DNA of 64,000 nt. Origin: Isoetes taiwanensis (Eukaryota; Streptophyta; Lycopodiopsida; Isoetales; Isoetaceae). The number at the start of each line of letters is the position of its first letter. The stretch's first letter is position 1. The translations under genes and the position numbers were made by a program. The notes under the pieces are model-generated. The model searched no databases. It was given only the letters and a program-made list of their open reading frames with translations, and was not told the DNA's origin. Where the stretch lies: positions 29,071,617 through 29,135,616 of the forward strand of contig JAJEKV010000005.1 in NCBI GenBank assembly GCA_021234155.1, given 5' to 3'. Below, one piece after another: positions 49,650-60,554 of this stretch.

Positions 49650-52600
49650 CTTTGTGTGACCTTAAGTGGATCTTCGGCGGGAATCAATTCAACATAGTCG
49701 GCTTGATGCGTCGGTGTTCGGTAGAGGAGGCGCGAGCTTACAGCGAGGGAGAAGGCTAGGAACACCATCCTTATCCTTGATCCCAAGTTCATTTTTTTTC
49801 GTCCTAAGAAGCAAAAGGCGTAAGGAGCCCGACCGCGTGACTTGATGTATGCTCGCATCTGCGTCGGCGTCAATGGCTGCAGCGATTCGCGGCCTTCCGT
49901 AATGCACAAGCCAGCGTGGTGCGGATCACGAAAATCGTCAACGACCCAATCTCAGTTTGCGAGAACATGTCTAGAAGCGTGTTAATTAGTCTCTCCCGAG
50001 GCTTCGGTAGGGATTGACAATCGCCCCACTGGTGAGGCTGGTGCGTAAGCTTTTGTAAGGCTGGCGGGCATTGAAACGCATTGCGTAAAAATCCATGCCC
50101 GGTGGTGTTATAGTGCATTTGGCTTCTCCGCCCGAATCACGCTATGGTAGCCTATGTGAATCTGCTCCCACGTTGACAAGTCTAGCACCACCTCCCCTAA
50201 TATTCGTCTTTAACACGCAAAGAAAGGAAACACTTTTGTATTCGCTATGCCGCATGGAGAAAACAACTAGACGCTTACCATATGGCAGCCTCGTAACCCG
50301 ACCTTGCGATTGGGTCTTCATAGCTTGCACCATACCGGCCTGGTTAGTGGAGTGGAAGCGACAATCCTCGAGGCGGGGCGGTGTTTATCTTAACAAACCT
50401 TCCCAAAAAGAATCAAACTCACAGACGTAAATGGTGAGTCATCACCACTACCGTCCGGGCAACTTAAACCCGTAAGGTATGTCGACCAATGCACAAGGAA
50501 TAGTTGCGGTCTCAAAGTGTGGTCGAGTTTGACACAATTCCCACGATACACCGGATAAAGACAATTACGGCCAAACATATCAAATCTTTCAAATTCGGGA
50601 AGGCACCAAACTCTGTTCGACTTCTTGAGACTTTTTCAGCTTTGACCGCTCCTCCTTAGCTAGCGGACCATGTTCAAAAAGCGAGGGTGGCATGGGGTCT
50701 TTCTTTTTCGAAAAGCCGAAACAATTTGTAAGAAACAAAGCGGCAACTCCCTCCCTCTCATTGCTATCGCGGCGCATAGCATGGAGTGTGGGGGGATTCG
50801 GTAGTGCTATCGCGGCGCATAGCACTACCACAAGGTCCCTCAATCACATGCTATGCGATAGCGGTATACATAAAAACGAATACCTTAACTCAAGCAGCAA
50901 GGAGGAGAAAGAAATGACATACCCAGTTGGTAAAGTTGGTGGCATATTGATTTATTTTTTCGTCGAGGACCGTGGGGTATAATTCCCGCACCTTCTCCCG
51001 GTTAATGTCGCCGGTTTGAGGTGAACCATTAGGCATTGTCGGACGAGTGCACAATCTTTTGGTCGCAAAAGCGTTCCAAGAGGTTAATAACAAACATTGG
51101 AAAAACGTGAGTGTGTAATGTAGGCTTCTTGTTTAAATTCTCTCGCATCTCTTCGAGTGAACCGTTTATCAACAACCTTTTGCGGGGACCTCACAAACTT
51201 TGTCAACATTTTTAGGCCTTGCATTTCACGCCAGCCATTATACCCATATCCTTTTGCTTTGCGGGATCATTTTTCTTCCTCTTGGAATCCGTTGCCTTGC
51301 CTTTAGTTTTTAAAGTGCCCTCAGAGAACATGTCAAAAATTTTTCTTGTAGCTCCCGGACCTAACATAGAAAACAACAAGCATGTTAAAAAATATTTAAG
51401 AGCCATCGCGGCAAGATAGCCAAAGGCGAAGGTCGAGAGAAAATACTTACACGTCCATGACGGAAAGCTAACGAAAAAATAATTATCATATTTTACAAGA
51501 GATGCTCGGCATCCCGGGGTGGAGTAAGTTAGGCGACACTTTCGGTGCGCCTTTGTTCTTTTTAAGGCCAGTCTGAGCACGGTCATCCTTAATATCTTTT
51601 TCACCTTGGTGCTCGAGCGGAAGAGTTCATATTCCTTGTGCATGAATTTAATTTTATCGTGAAGCTCATACTCATCGATACTCATTGTCCACGTTTGGCT
51701 CATTAAAGCGACTTTGCCTCGAAGTGATTGACACCCATGTAAACAAAGGCAAAGATTTGTGAAGCGATTCTCCTTTGTTTCCTTGTATAATTTGTCTTCT
51801 TGCCTTGAAACTGTGGGTGCCCCCCTAAAACATAGTATTTGTAGTTCTCGTCCTCTTCCTTAACAAACGACTCCTTATCATTGCCTTTGGAGGGATCAAC
51901 TATACATATATGTGAGTCATTCTTTTGCGATTCTACTTTGTCTCTTATTCTTTCTTCGGTCGCGGTTAAGTGGCCCTTTGTAATTTTCTGGACTTGCAAT
52001 TGTCTTACACCTTGCTCGTCGTCCTTAGGTGCAAGCTTCACACGGTCTGAGAGAGATGCATGATGCCGGGTACACGACATCTCATTTCGATTTCCTCGAA
52101 CTTCTTAGATGCCATGTCCTTCTCCTTAATTGCTATCTTCGTGCCGGTCCCCGGCGGCAAAACTTGCTTAAGGGCCTTCTGGCGACTTTTGAGAGTGGAG
52201 GTTCAATGGTGGTAACCAGGCCAGCCTTGTAGTAGTTTCTCTTTCCTTTCTTTTTAGGTGGCTCCTCCTCTTCCTCCTCTACATCCTCCTCTACATCCTC
52301 CTCTTGATTTCCTCTACTTCTTCCTCCTCTTCCACATCTTGACCCGGATGCAAAGTGGCTCCCGTTGCTTTAGAAAGTGTAAGTTTTGGAGCAGGAGGGC
52401 ATTGCATCTTTCAATAATTTAGGAGCAGGAGGCACTAGAAGTTAAAATAGGATCCTTGCACAATAGCAGGTCCTTCAAAATGGTGACAAGATCACGGAAA
52501 GTAACATTCCATTAAGCGCAAGAAGAACATTAAAGTTTTTAGGCTATGCTGCAAGATAGACAATACTTTTACAATTTTACTTTTCATTCGGGCTCTAATG

Positions 52601-53000
52601 TAACCCCCATGTCCTCGGGAGGCTACTGCATCGAGCTTAAAGAAATGGGGGTCCACCGAGTAAACATGTTGAGCTCCCTTAGTCGTTGTGGTGCGATTAA
52701 TATGATACGTAATCAAGAGCTCGGTATCTATTAACCCGCCACATCTCTTGAAGCTGTCCAACTCTTTGGATTCTTTACCAAAACCGTCACAAATGTCTGA
52801 GGATACAAAAAATGGGCGTCCGCAGCTCACGGTTCCTCTAACAAGTAGCCACTGGCGGTCCTTACGAAATAGGAACCGTCCTCGGTGATCATGAATGGTG
52901 TAGGTGCATCACCCTTCGTTTGATTCTTAGCCTTTGTCGGCTTCCTCTTCTGGCGTGACTTTGTGGCGGGAGCCTGCCGGGATTTTTTTCTTGGTTCTAC
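49650..53000 (-). pseudogene. Decayed multi-exon gene with ParB/Srx-like and DNA-methylase-like segments
   Basis: Minus strand, with many frame changes. A basic exon starts at about 52997 after an acceptor CTTGTAG (RKKSRQAPATKSRQKRK). An acidic tract and PPKKKGK follow at about 52260. Next come HICIVDPSKG (about 51905) and YKYYVLGGH (about 51842), which recall a ParB/sulfiredoxin-type fold. A clean 90-bp intron (51450-51361, GTAAGT to TTAG) joins ...FPSWTC and PGATRKIFDM in phase. GSLEEMRENLNKKPT follows at about 51160. Near the end, LLDMFS..IGSLT (about 49975) and in a neighbouring frame HYGRPRIAAAIDADADA (about 49905) resemble the binding motif of N6/N4 DNA methylases, with RLVVFSMRH (about 50265) before it. 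The domain assignments are by eye and tentative; that a spliced gene once existed here is better supported. Confidence 0.45.
50763..50862. repeat. Three palindromic CTATCGCGGCGCATAG-type motifs
   Basis: GCTATCGCGGCGCATAGC at 50763-50780 and 50806-50823, and a shorter GCTATGCGATAGC at 50850-50862. The middle copy is extended to GTAGT...ACTAC arms. The same core forms the array at 53064-53294. Confidence 0.8.
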
Positions 53001-53063
53001 AAGGCAGAAAAAACATATTAAAAGACTGTTAGAAAAAGCACAAGCAGATCTAACATTGGAAAG

Positions 53064-53294
53064 GCCTATGCTTGGCGCATGGACAACCGCAACTGAAAAA
53101 CATTATGCCTATCGCGGCGCATAGACAATGGCGAGGATAAAGGTAAATGCCTATCGCCGCATAGACAAGGGTTGCTAAAATGTTGGTGCCTATGCGGCGC
53201 GCATAGACAATACAAGAAGAGAAAAAACAATATGCCCGTCAGGCGCAAAAAAACAATAATAAGAAAAAAGACAGAATGCCTATGTGCGCATAGA
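53064..53294. repeat. Array of palindromic-core repeats, period about 39-45 bp
   Basis: A core close to CCTATGCGGCGCATAGACAA begins at about 53064, 53108, 53150, 53189, about 53231 (degenerate) and 53279. It is separated by AT-rich, purine-rich spacers that are only loosely alike. Further copies lie at about 53759, 53789 and 53837. It sits just upstream (in minus orientation) of the decayed gene and just left of the gypsy 5' LTR. Confidence 0.75.
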
Positions 53295-53992
53295 CTATGA
53301 AAGAAAAAAACACTAAATGCTACTGCCCAAGAAGAAATTCGGCAAACAAGATGTCCAAAAAGCTAAAAATCAACTATCTTCGACACTAACCAAAAGACCC
53401 TAAACGGGCTACATTTGGTATAAAATTTCTAACAAGTCGCATCAGAACTCATCGGCCGAGATGTTTACGATACCTTCCACCGTCATGTTTGGCGACGCTA
53501 TGCGAGAACGCTATGGAGATGCTCTGATTCAAACGGAAGAGCAAATTTCTAGGCGGAGGTCGAGCGCCTTGGAGTATCGTCTGTATGTGCAAATGCCTCC
53601 ATATATTTTCGTATTTATATTGTGTTAGGTACTTTGCTTTTCGTCTATGAATTCTTGCATATACATCTAGTTTTGGTTGCAGGCATTGACTTGTGGAGAT
53701 AATGTCTAATATTTTGTAATGTTTCTTGGTTGTGTGGCATCTACTTTTCGTATTGAAGTATGCGCACATAGACATATTTTATCCCTGTCTATGCGCGCAT
53801 GGGCAACTAGTGTATATTACGTTTGTAACTGCTTTTCTATGCGCGCATGGGCATGTAGACTTGCAGGTTTGAAGGGAGAGGGTTTAATGGCTGAAACAAG
53901 TCACTCTTCCTTGTGCAGCAATGGAGAGCGACGACGGAGACGTTTTTACTTCAAGTCCTCCTGTTAATGTGGCAATATTGACTCGTGGTCGT

Positions 53993-56419
53993 TGCTGCCA
54001 CTCATGGCAGCATAGAAGAGCCTAGACATATCTGACATTTGGCTCATTGATTGCATGAGGAAATATGAAGACCATTGGCTTTCAGAAGCACTTGAAGACT
54101 CAGTCAAACAGCAAAAGGAACAAATGTTTAGAAGAACCAAAGAAGGACATTCACTTGGTTATCTCAAAATTGGAGGATGGACAAGGTTTTTGATTATCCA
54201 TCCAAAGTACTAGAGATCACTCCTACAAGATTTGAAGTCACTTGTTGAAGCATTGCGAGGCATGAGCATGGTATGAAGTCTATTTCATGATTTGAGCATT
54301 TGAAGTTTGGATTCTTGATGTTGCAAGAGTTTTGCCCAGCCAATTTCCCATTTTTATAGCCATTTGACTCATATTCCACCTTTCTATCTCTTGTCATCTC
54401 TACACTTCATACTATCATTTCCCATATACCTATATTTCATCATACCATACCTTGGGATTGTTCAAATCACTTTTCCCTAGTCAAAATGACCCACACACTC
54501 ATGATCCATCCATACATTCACAAGTTTACCAAAAGAAACAAAAAAAAGGTTGAGGCTTTACTCTACTTTCTCTCACTCCAAAAAAACCTAGGGTTAAAAT
54601 GATCACTAGGTTGAGGAAAGGTTGTCACCTATGTCTAGTTGGCAAAAGTATTCTTTTTATGCCTACATCATCACTCACAAGTCCACATCACTATTCACAC
54701 GTGTCAACCCACATCATTTTCATTCCATATCCACCTCATTAAAACATTTTGACTAGGGGAAAGTTCTTTTGTCATCCAATGGTACCACATCAGTGATTAC
54801 ATTTGCCACTTCACCAAAATTTATGCCTAGTCACCCCCTTCACTCTTTTGAAAAAAAGTCAAAGTGCTCCAAATCATCTTTTGACAAAACCACACGGTAG
54901 CCCTTGTGAAAATATGCCACGGCACAAAAAATTTTCAAATTGAGTTTATTTGGACCTCCTTAAGCTACTTCTTGGGAAGCGTGCCTTCTTTGAAAAAATG
55001 GCAAAAACCTACCTACATCTACCCCCATCTATCTACCCTCTCATTTTCCGCCCAAGTGGCGTCCCCTGGCGTGCCGGTCGAATCACGAAATGCGGTATTT
55101 GGGTGGGAGGAGACGCAATTAGTTGAAACGGCTTGAAGTCTATTTATATCCTTGTTTAACTTTTTGCTCTTGGCTTTTGTGGGATATATCTTTGAAGGAA
55201 GCCAAGAACCCTTAATTTTTGCCAACCAAGAAAGCGGAATTTTTGGCGTATCCGACCACAAATTCTCATCATTACCAGAAACCACCTCTGCAACATCAAG
55301 AAAACCAAATCAAAGCTAAAAGACAAAGGATCTGGCCGTAGATTCAAGAATTTCAACAGAACAGGGCCTTTTTAAAGAGGGCAAATCTCTATGCGAAAGT
55401 CAGGGGCTTTTATGCTAAACTGAAGATTGCTGGTGTGAAGTACATGCAAAAGTGATGATCTCTAGCTGCGGATTCGACCCTCCTTCTTTGTTCAAAGTGA
55501 TTGTTGATCATAAAAGGCGACCATAAATCTGTCCGCTTTTTTCGAAATATGCTTTGCTCATTAAGCGTGGGCATCGAAAATGATGTGATTCCTCCAATTT
55601 GTTATATCAAGTGAATGAAAATCCAATTTGGTAATATCTTTCCCTTTGAAATTTTTGAAATTCCAAAAAATAGCTCTGAAATAGCTTTTATATTGCATAA
55701 AGACTAAAGAAAATTCAAAAAATAGATTATTTTCGTTTCTTTCAACTAGTATGCATATCAATCAACTTTGTTCTATGGTTAATAAAGAAAAAAACTACGT
55801 TTCACCATAATGCCATTCCATATCTCATCACACAAGCGCACCATTTGCATACTCGTAGTTGAACTCCACGAAGCTTTAGTGATTTTAATAGCAAGGGTTG
55901 ATTTAGAATATCTCTATTGTTCCTTTTACATAGTTTTCCCACCTAAATATCGATAAAATTTGAAAAAGCATTCTCACGTGGCAAAAAACATAGTAAATGG
56001 GGTTCATAAAATCCCACGGTTCCAAAATATCTTCATCTTTAGGCGTATGAGTGTTTGCGTGACCCTTTAGACCCTCTAACACTTCCCCGGTGGTTTCATT
56101 CAAAAAAGTTATTCTTAAAAATTGCAAAAAGGAGCTCTCTCACGAGAGCATTGACCAAATTTTGACCTAGTCGGTTGTGTGATTTTAAAGTGCCAAATGC
56201 TATCGACTTGAGAATATATTTTGCACATATTTCACATCAATTGTCTAGTATACTATTGCATTGATTTCAGGAGAAAATTCAATTTATATTGCTCGAGAAT
56301 CAAAAGGTTAGTCTTGTGTTTTTTTCCAATTTGGGGCCGGTTCTATGATTCCTTGAAAGTTGTTTTGCAAATTTTGAGCAAAGAGTGGTTGCCTAAAGCA
56401 ACACGGAGGTCCTATACCA
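53993..56419 (+). repeat. 5' LTR of the gypsy element
   Basis: The start is fixed by the exact point where identity with the 3' copy begins. It opens with the inverted repeat TGCTGCCA-CTCA-TGGCAGCA. The end at 56419 is inferred from TG...CA and the primer-site-like sequence. A TATA-like TCTATTTATATCC at about 55139 could start the genomic transcript. GGATGGAC at 54175-54182 is the unoccupied target of the MITE found in the 3' LTR. Confidence 0.75.
55139..55152 (+). promoter_or_regulatory. Possible TATA box of the gypsy LTR
   Basis: TCTATTTATATCC lies roughly in the middle of the proposed LTR, in the same orientation as gag-pol. This is a sequence resemblance only. Confidence 0.3.
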
Positions 56420-56683
56420 TTCGGTTGAGGGATTGCCGGGGAATACCCTCAACATCTTGGAGGTCCCTACCGAGATCCACCACCGGTTCTTGGGAACTAT
56501 GGCTCCTAGGCGAAATCTTTGAGACATCCCGAACATCTTTGAGGTACAAGATAATGAGAGGTACAAGCTACACCCCAAGGTATATGTCAGTACATCTCAA
56601 CAAATCTGTGAATCTAAACACAAGCCCGTGCTCTCAATACTTTTGGTGAATGTTCCCATTCTGTTCCTACATTTGATTCTACT

Positions 56684-58067
56684 ATGAGTGCTAACAATTT
56701 TCTCAAGGTTTTTGATGAGTATTATCAAGAATATGGCCACAAGAAAGGTACCAAGTTCACTGAATTCAAGAAGTGCTTCAAAAATGATGAAGTAAGAGCT
56801 TGGTTGGAATATGTGATAAGTGATGGAACTAACACATGGGATGAGATTATCAAAAGATTCCTAGCAAGGTTTGGAAAGGTTTATGATCCTCAAGATCTTG
56901 TTTTTGAATTACAAACTTTCCATATTAGAAATGGTGAGACTATTCATCAATATGTAGAAAGATTTCATGTGTATCTCACCAAATGTCAAACTAATCAAGT
57001 GCCTCACCATACCTTGCATCTTGTTGCATCTTTTATAAGAGGTTTCAATTGGCGGGCATCGAGAGTACGAGGGAAAATGCTTAAGATTTACAAGCAGGAG
57101 GGATTTGCTACCATTCACAAGGCTTTTAACAAGGCTATTGAAATTGCTGCCAGATGATGTTTATGCCACTAATGATCCTTTCTTCCCAGATTTTGAACAA
57201 GAGCATATGGGTCCAGATGCCATACCAGTTTATGCTATTCAGAAAGACAAGAAGAAATTCAAGACAACTGAAGAATCAGATAACGCTGCTGCTAATACCA
57301 AAATAGATGTTGACAAGGTTGCTGAGGCCCTACTTGAAGTGACCAAACAACTCCAGGAATTGAAGGCTTCAAGACCAGAAAGAAGAACTTATCCTCCATG
57401 TGCACATTGCATGAGAGACACTCATTCTTCTGAGATTTGTTGGTACAGGCTTTGTCTTAAATGCAATAAGAGAGGCCATTATGGTAAAGAGTGCCCTGTC
57501 TGTATTTTTTGCAAAGCCACAGGACACTATGAAGATAGATGTAGTGTTAAAGAGTATTTTGCTAGACAAGAAAAAGCAAAGACTGCTGAAACCACTGCTT
57601 CAGTTAAATATTTGTCTGAAACTTCTTATCCTATAAGGTTTGTGCAGGAATCTGAAGAGCAGGAAGAAATTATGGCTGTGCACACCAGAGCTATGATGAA
57701 AGACAAGGAGGCAATTCGAGAAGAAACCGAAACAAGTGCTTTAGAAGGTAGAGGGAATAAAAACAAACCTGCAGAAGAAGGTAAACAACTGATACCCCCT
57801 CTGCCTTGTCAAAAGTTTCCGAGAAAAGATAAAGACAATGATGAATTTGAGACTCTTATGAAAAGTTCAAAAATCAGTGTAGACCTACTCACATTGTTGA
57901 GAATTGCTCCTACTTACAGAAAAAAGATGCTTAGTTTGACTCAGGAGGAACAAGTTAACCTCACACAAGAGGAGCAGATTGCTTTTACAAACCACATTGA
58001 AGAACAAATCTTTCGATACAAGATGAGCATGATCCAGTGCCTTCACTTGTGCCGCCAACATTGGTAA
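56684..58067 (+). pseudogene. gag: capsid and nucleocapsid with three zinc knuckles
   Basis: The structural protein that packages element RNA in the cytoplasm. The retrotransposon gag domain is seen as EVRAWLEYVISDGTNTWDEI, then FLARFG and the NGETIHQYVERFHVYLTKCQ block (56790-57000). A frame change lies at about 57150, after which the frame continues (DDVYATNDPFFPDFEQEHMG). Three CCHC-type knuckles follow: CAHCMRDTHSSEIC, CLKCNKRGHYGKEC and CIFCKATGHYEDRC (57399-57541). An acidic, Lys-rich spacer leads to a stop at 58067 just as the protease begins in another frame. Confidence 0.88.
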
Positions 58068-58358
58068 AAGAGCTTTGTCCAAGGTATTACTAGATGGTGG
58101 TTCACCTTTAAATGTCATGCCACATCATGTGATGAGACAATGTGGCTTAGAGATTGACAAAAAGCCCCAATGGTACTTAAATCCTTCTCCAATTCGAAAA
58201 TAAACCCCATAGGGATTGTAAGCAAGGTACCTATAGATATTGAAGGGATTGTAGTGGTCGCTAATTTTGTAGTAGTTGCTTTTGAAGGTATGAATGAGAA
58301 ATCAGATATTTATGACCTTCTTTTAGGAAGGAGATGGCTGTCCCACGATAGATGCTAG
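58030..58358 (+). pseudogene. gypsy aspartic protease region
   Basis: KVLLDGGSPLNVMPHHVM (about 58081-58134) contains an LLDGGS active-site motif in the position of D-S/T-G. It has the GGS form typical of plant Tat/Athila-type proteases. After a frame break, GIVSKVPIDIEGIVVVANF and YDLLLGRRWL (58215-58345) give the C-terminal half, matching the usual YDxLLGRPWL. The enzyme would cut the gag-pol polyprotein. It is interrupted here. Confidence 0.82.
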
Positions 58359-58575
58359 GCCTATATGGTCAAGAGGTGAGTGTACCATTCTTGATGGCAA
58401 AGGGAGTCACTATTTACAACAAGCTTGGGGAATTTGAATCTTTTAACTATATTGAAGAAGATTTGTTGATGTCTAACCAAACTTTGGTGAGTATGAAGTC
58501 ATTATGGCTCAAAGCTTGATATAGCAAAGAGACCATCAGGACAAGTGCGAGACACTCAAGGAAAGTAGTAGTGCT

Positions 58576-58965
58576 TACTTATGGTTTGATGGTGGTGTTT
58601 CTAAGAAACTAAGCATAGCATCATCTGCTGCTATTCTCAAAGATAAGGCCGATAAATTAATGGCAAAAGTAGGCGAGAATCCATTTGAATTCCACTTCTA
58701 ACATGGCTGAGTATAAAGCATTGATTGCGGGGTTTGCGGGGAGGCTAAGCACCTTGGCATTACTGACATTATTGTGTTTGGTGACTCCCAACTTGTGTGT
58801 AGACAGATCCTAGGAGATTATCGGACTAAGAACAAGGATATGCTCATACTTAGAGATCAAGCTTTAGAAGAATTATCCGGGGATTTTCAACTTGGGAGCT
58901 GCATCACATAACCCGAGAGAGTTCAATGAGGAGGCAGATGCCTTATGCAAAGTGTCTTGCTTGAA
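58576..58965 (+). pseudogene. RNase H domain placed between protease and reverse transcriptase
   Basis: WFDGGVSKK (about 58582), MAEYKALIAG (about 58703), VFGDSQLVCRQILG (about 58776) and HNPREFNEEADAL (about 58908) reproduce the D-E-D-H/D framework of RNase HI in the correct order and spacing. The wording is like the archaeal/plant-type domain rather than the usual gypsy RNase H. Frame changes lie at about 58690, 58735 and 58895. The domain would degrade RNA in RNA-DNA hybrids. Its position upstream of the reverse transcriptase is unusual. Confidence 0.75.
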
Positions 58966-59089
58966 CATCTAGCAGAAGGTGCTATTAAAGAAGAAGAGCT
59001 TGAAGAAGAAGAACTCAAACAACTTCATCCTATTGCGGTAATCAATGCTAATCTTGAAAAACAAGTAAGAGAAATCCAAATAGAGAAAC

Positions 59090-60025
59090 ATGGTCGAGAA
59101 TAGAGTCTTGTATGTTGGAGATATGTTTAGAGAAGAAGATGAATGCACATTAACTAATTTTTTTAATGAATGGAAGGATGTGTTTGCTTGGGACTATGAT
59201 GAATTAGTTGGTGTTGATAAGAACATTTGTGAGTTTGAGATAAAGGTTAAGGAGGGTATCAAACACGTGATGCAAAAACTCGGAAGAATCAATGTATCCT
59301 TGCTTGACTTAATCGAGAAGAATTACTTAGAATGAAAGATGCAGGTGTGATCACTGAAATATCAAATCGAGAATGGTTGTCATGCATTGTGCTGTTGAAA
59401 AAAAAACAAAACTATTAGAATGCATTGACTATAGGGATTTGAATAAAGCCACTGTTAAAGATTGCTATCCTTTGCCTTTTTTGGAAGAAGTTTTACATGC
59501 AGTTGCAGGGAAGGAGATCTACTCTTTCTTAGATGGATTCTCAGGGTTTAATCAGATCTCTGTCAAGCTAGAAGACCAGCCAAAAGACGACTTTCATTAC
59601 ACCATGGGGAACTTTTGCCATGAAAAGAATGCCTTTTGGTTTGATGAATGCCCCAGCAACTTTTCAAAGAACAATGGATGCTATCTTCAAGGACATGCCT
59701 TCAACTGCATTCAGGGTTTTTCTTGATGATCTTTGCTTGGGATCAGCCTTAAAGGATCATTTTAATTATCTAACTAAAATATGTGTTATGTGCAGAAAAG
59801 GGGGTGTAAGTTTAAATCCCAAAAAATGCGTGTTTCTCTGCTCCAAGGGAGGATTGCTAGGCCATGAAGTATCTTCCAAGGGGATTCAAGTAGCTGAAAG
59901 TAAGGTGGATGCCCTGAAAAAACTAGCACCACCTAAAACTGTTAGGGAAGTTAAAAGTTTTTTGGGGATGGTAAGTTTTCTTAGGATGTATGTTCCACAT
60001 TTCTCTAATACTGTGGCTCCTATAT
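59090..60025 (+). pseudogene. gypsy reverse transcriptase
   Basis: The polymerase domain includes DVFAWDYDELVGVD, a KDAGVI...SPIVLLKKK-like stretch, DYRDLNKATVKDCYPLPFLE, YSFLDGFSGFNQI, MPFGLMNAPATFQRTMDAIF and VFLDDLCLGS, which holds the catalytic FxDD. HEVSSKGIQVAESKVDALKK and VREVKSFLGMVSFLRMYVPH follow. Breaks lie at about 59335 (stop, frame change) and 59620. It copies the element RNA into DNA in virus-like particles. Confidence 0.9.
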
Positions 60026-60109
60026 CTGATCTCACCAAGGTTGGCAGGTATACCAAACATGAGAGCAAGTTAATTATGGTTGAATGGACTCAGCCCTGCC
60101 AGCTTGCTT

Positions 60110-60530
60110 TTGATAATATTATACAAGCCATCTCCAATTCTGCATTACTTAAACCTCCTGATACATCCAAACCCTTTGAGGCTTATATCAGTATAACCAA
60201 AAGGGCTGTAGGATTAGTTCTGCTGCAAGAAGAAGAGGTGGTAACTTTTGCCAGCAAAATTTGGTCTAATGCTTGAAATGAGATATCCAAGACTAGAAAA
60301 AGTGTGGCAGCCCTTATGTTCTTGATTGATAGACAGGGACATCTCATTCAAAAAAGCCATACTCAAGTGTACATGAAACAAAATCCTTTATCCTTGATGT
60401 TCTCAAAAAAGCAGCCTAAGGCTAAGATATGTAGATGGGCCTGCAAAATTCAAGCTTATGATATTGTTGTCAAAGTGATCACTTTAGTTAATGATCCTAG
60501 TTCATACTTGACTAATATCTTGTTCGAACA
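60110..60530 (+). pseudogene. Second, degenerate gypsy RNase H after the reverse transcriptase
   Basis: The expected layout is kept (FEAYISITKRAVGLVLLQEE, TFASKIWSN, KSVAALMFLIDRQGHLIQKS, VYMKQNPLSLMF, ICRWACKIQAYDIVVKVI, NDPSSYLT). However, the usual TDAS, the E of the Y--EKE block and the TDH are not recognisable: their positions read ISIT, KSVA and VYMK. An in-frame stop lies at 60274. It may have served only as a structural connection domain, with catalysis done by the upstream RNase H. Confidence 0.6.
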
Positions 60531-60554
60531 GGAAGATGAAGAAGGTTTGGCTAA

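Noticed and set aside
53064-53294. CRISPR array (regular palindromic repeats with differing spacers)
   Set aside because: The context is a plant nuclear genome, the repeats are imperfect, the spacers are low-complexity and resemble each other, and no cas genes are present. A minisatellite with a palindromic core explains it better.
57105-57160. Programmed frameshift between gag halves of the gypsy element
   Set aside because: The break falls between the capsid and zinc-knuckle parts of gag, not at the usual gag-pol border. No slippery site plus structure is evident, and many other random breaks exist in the same element.
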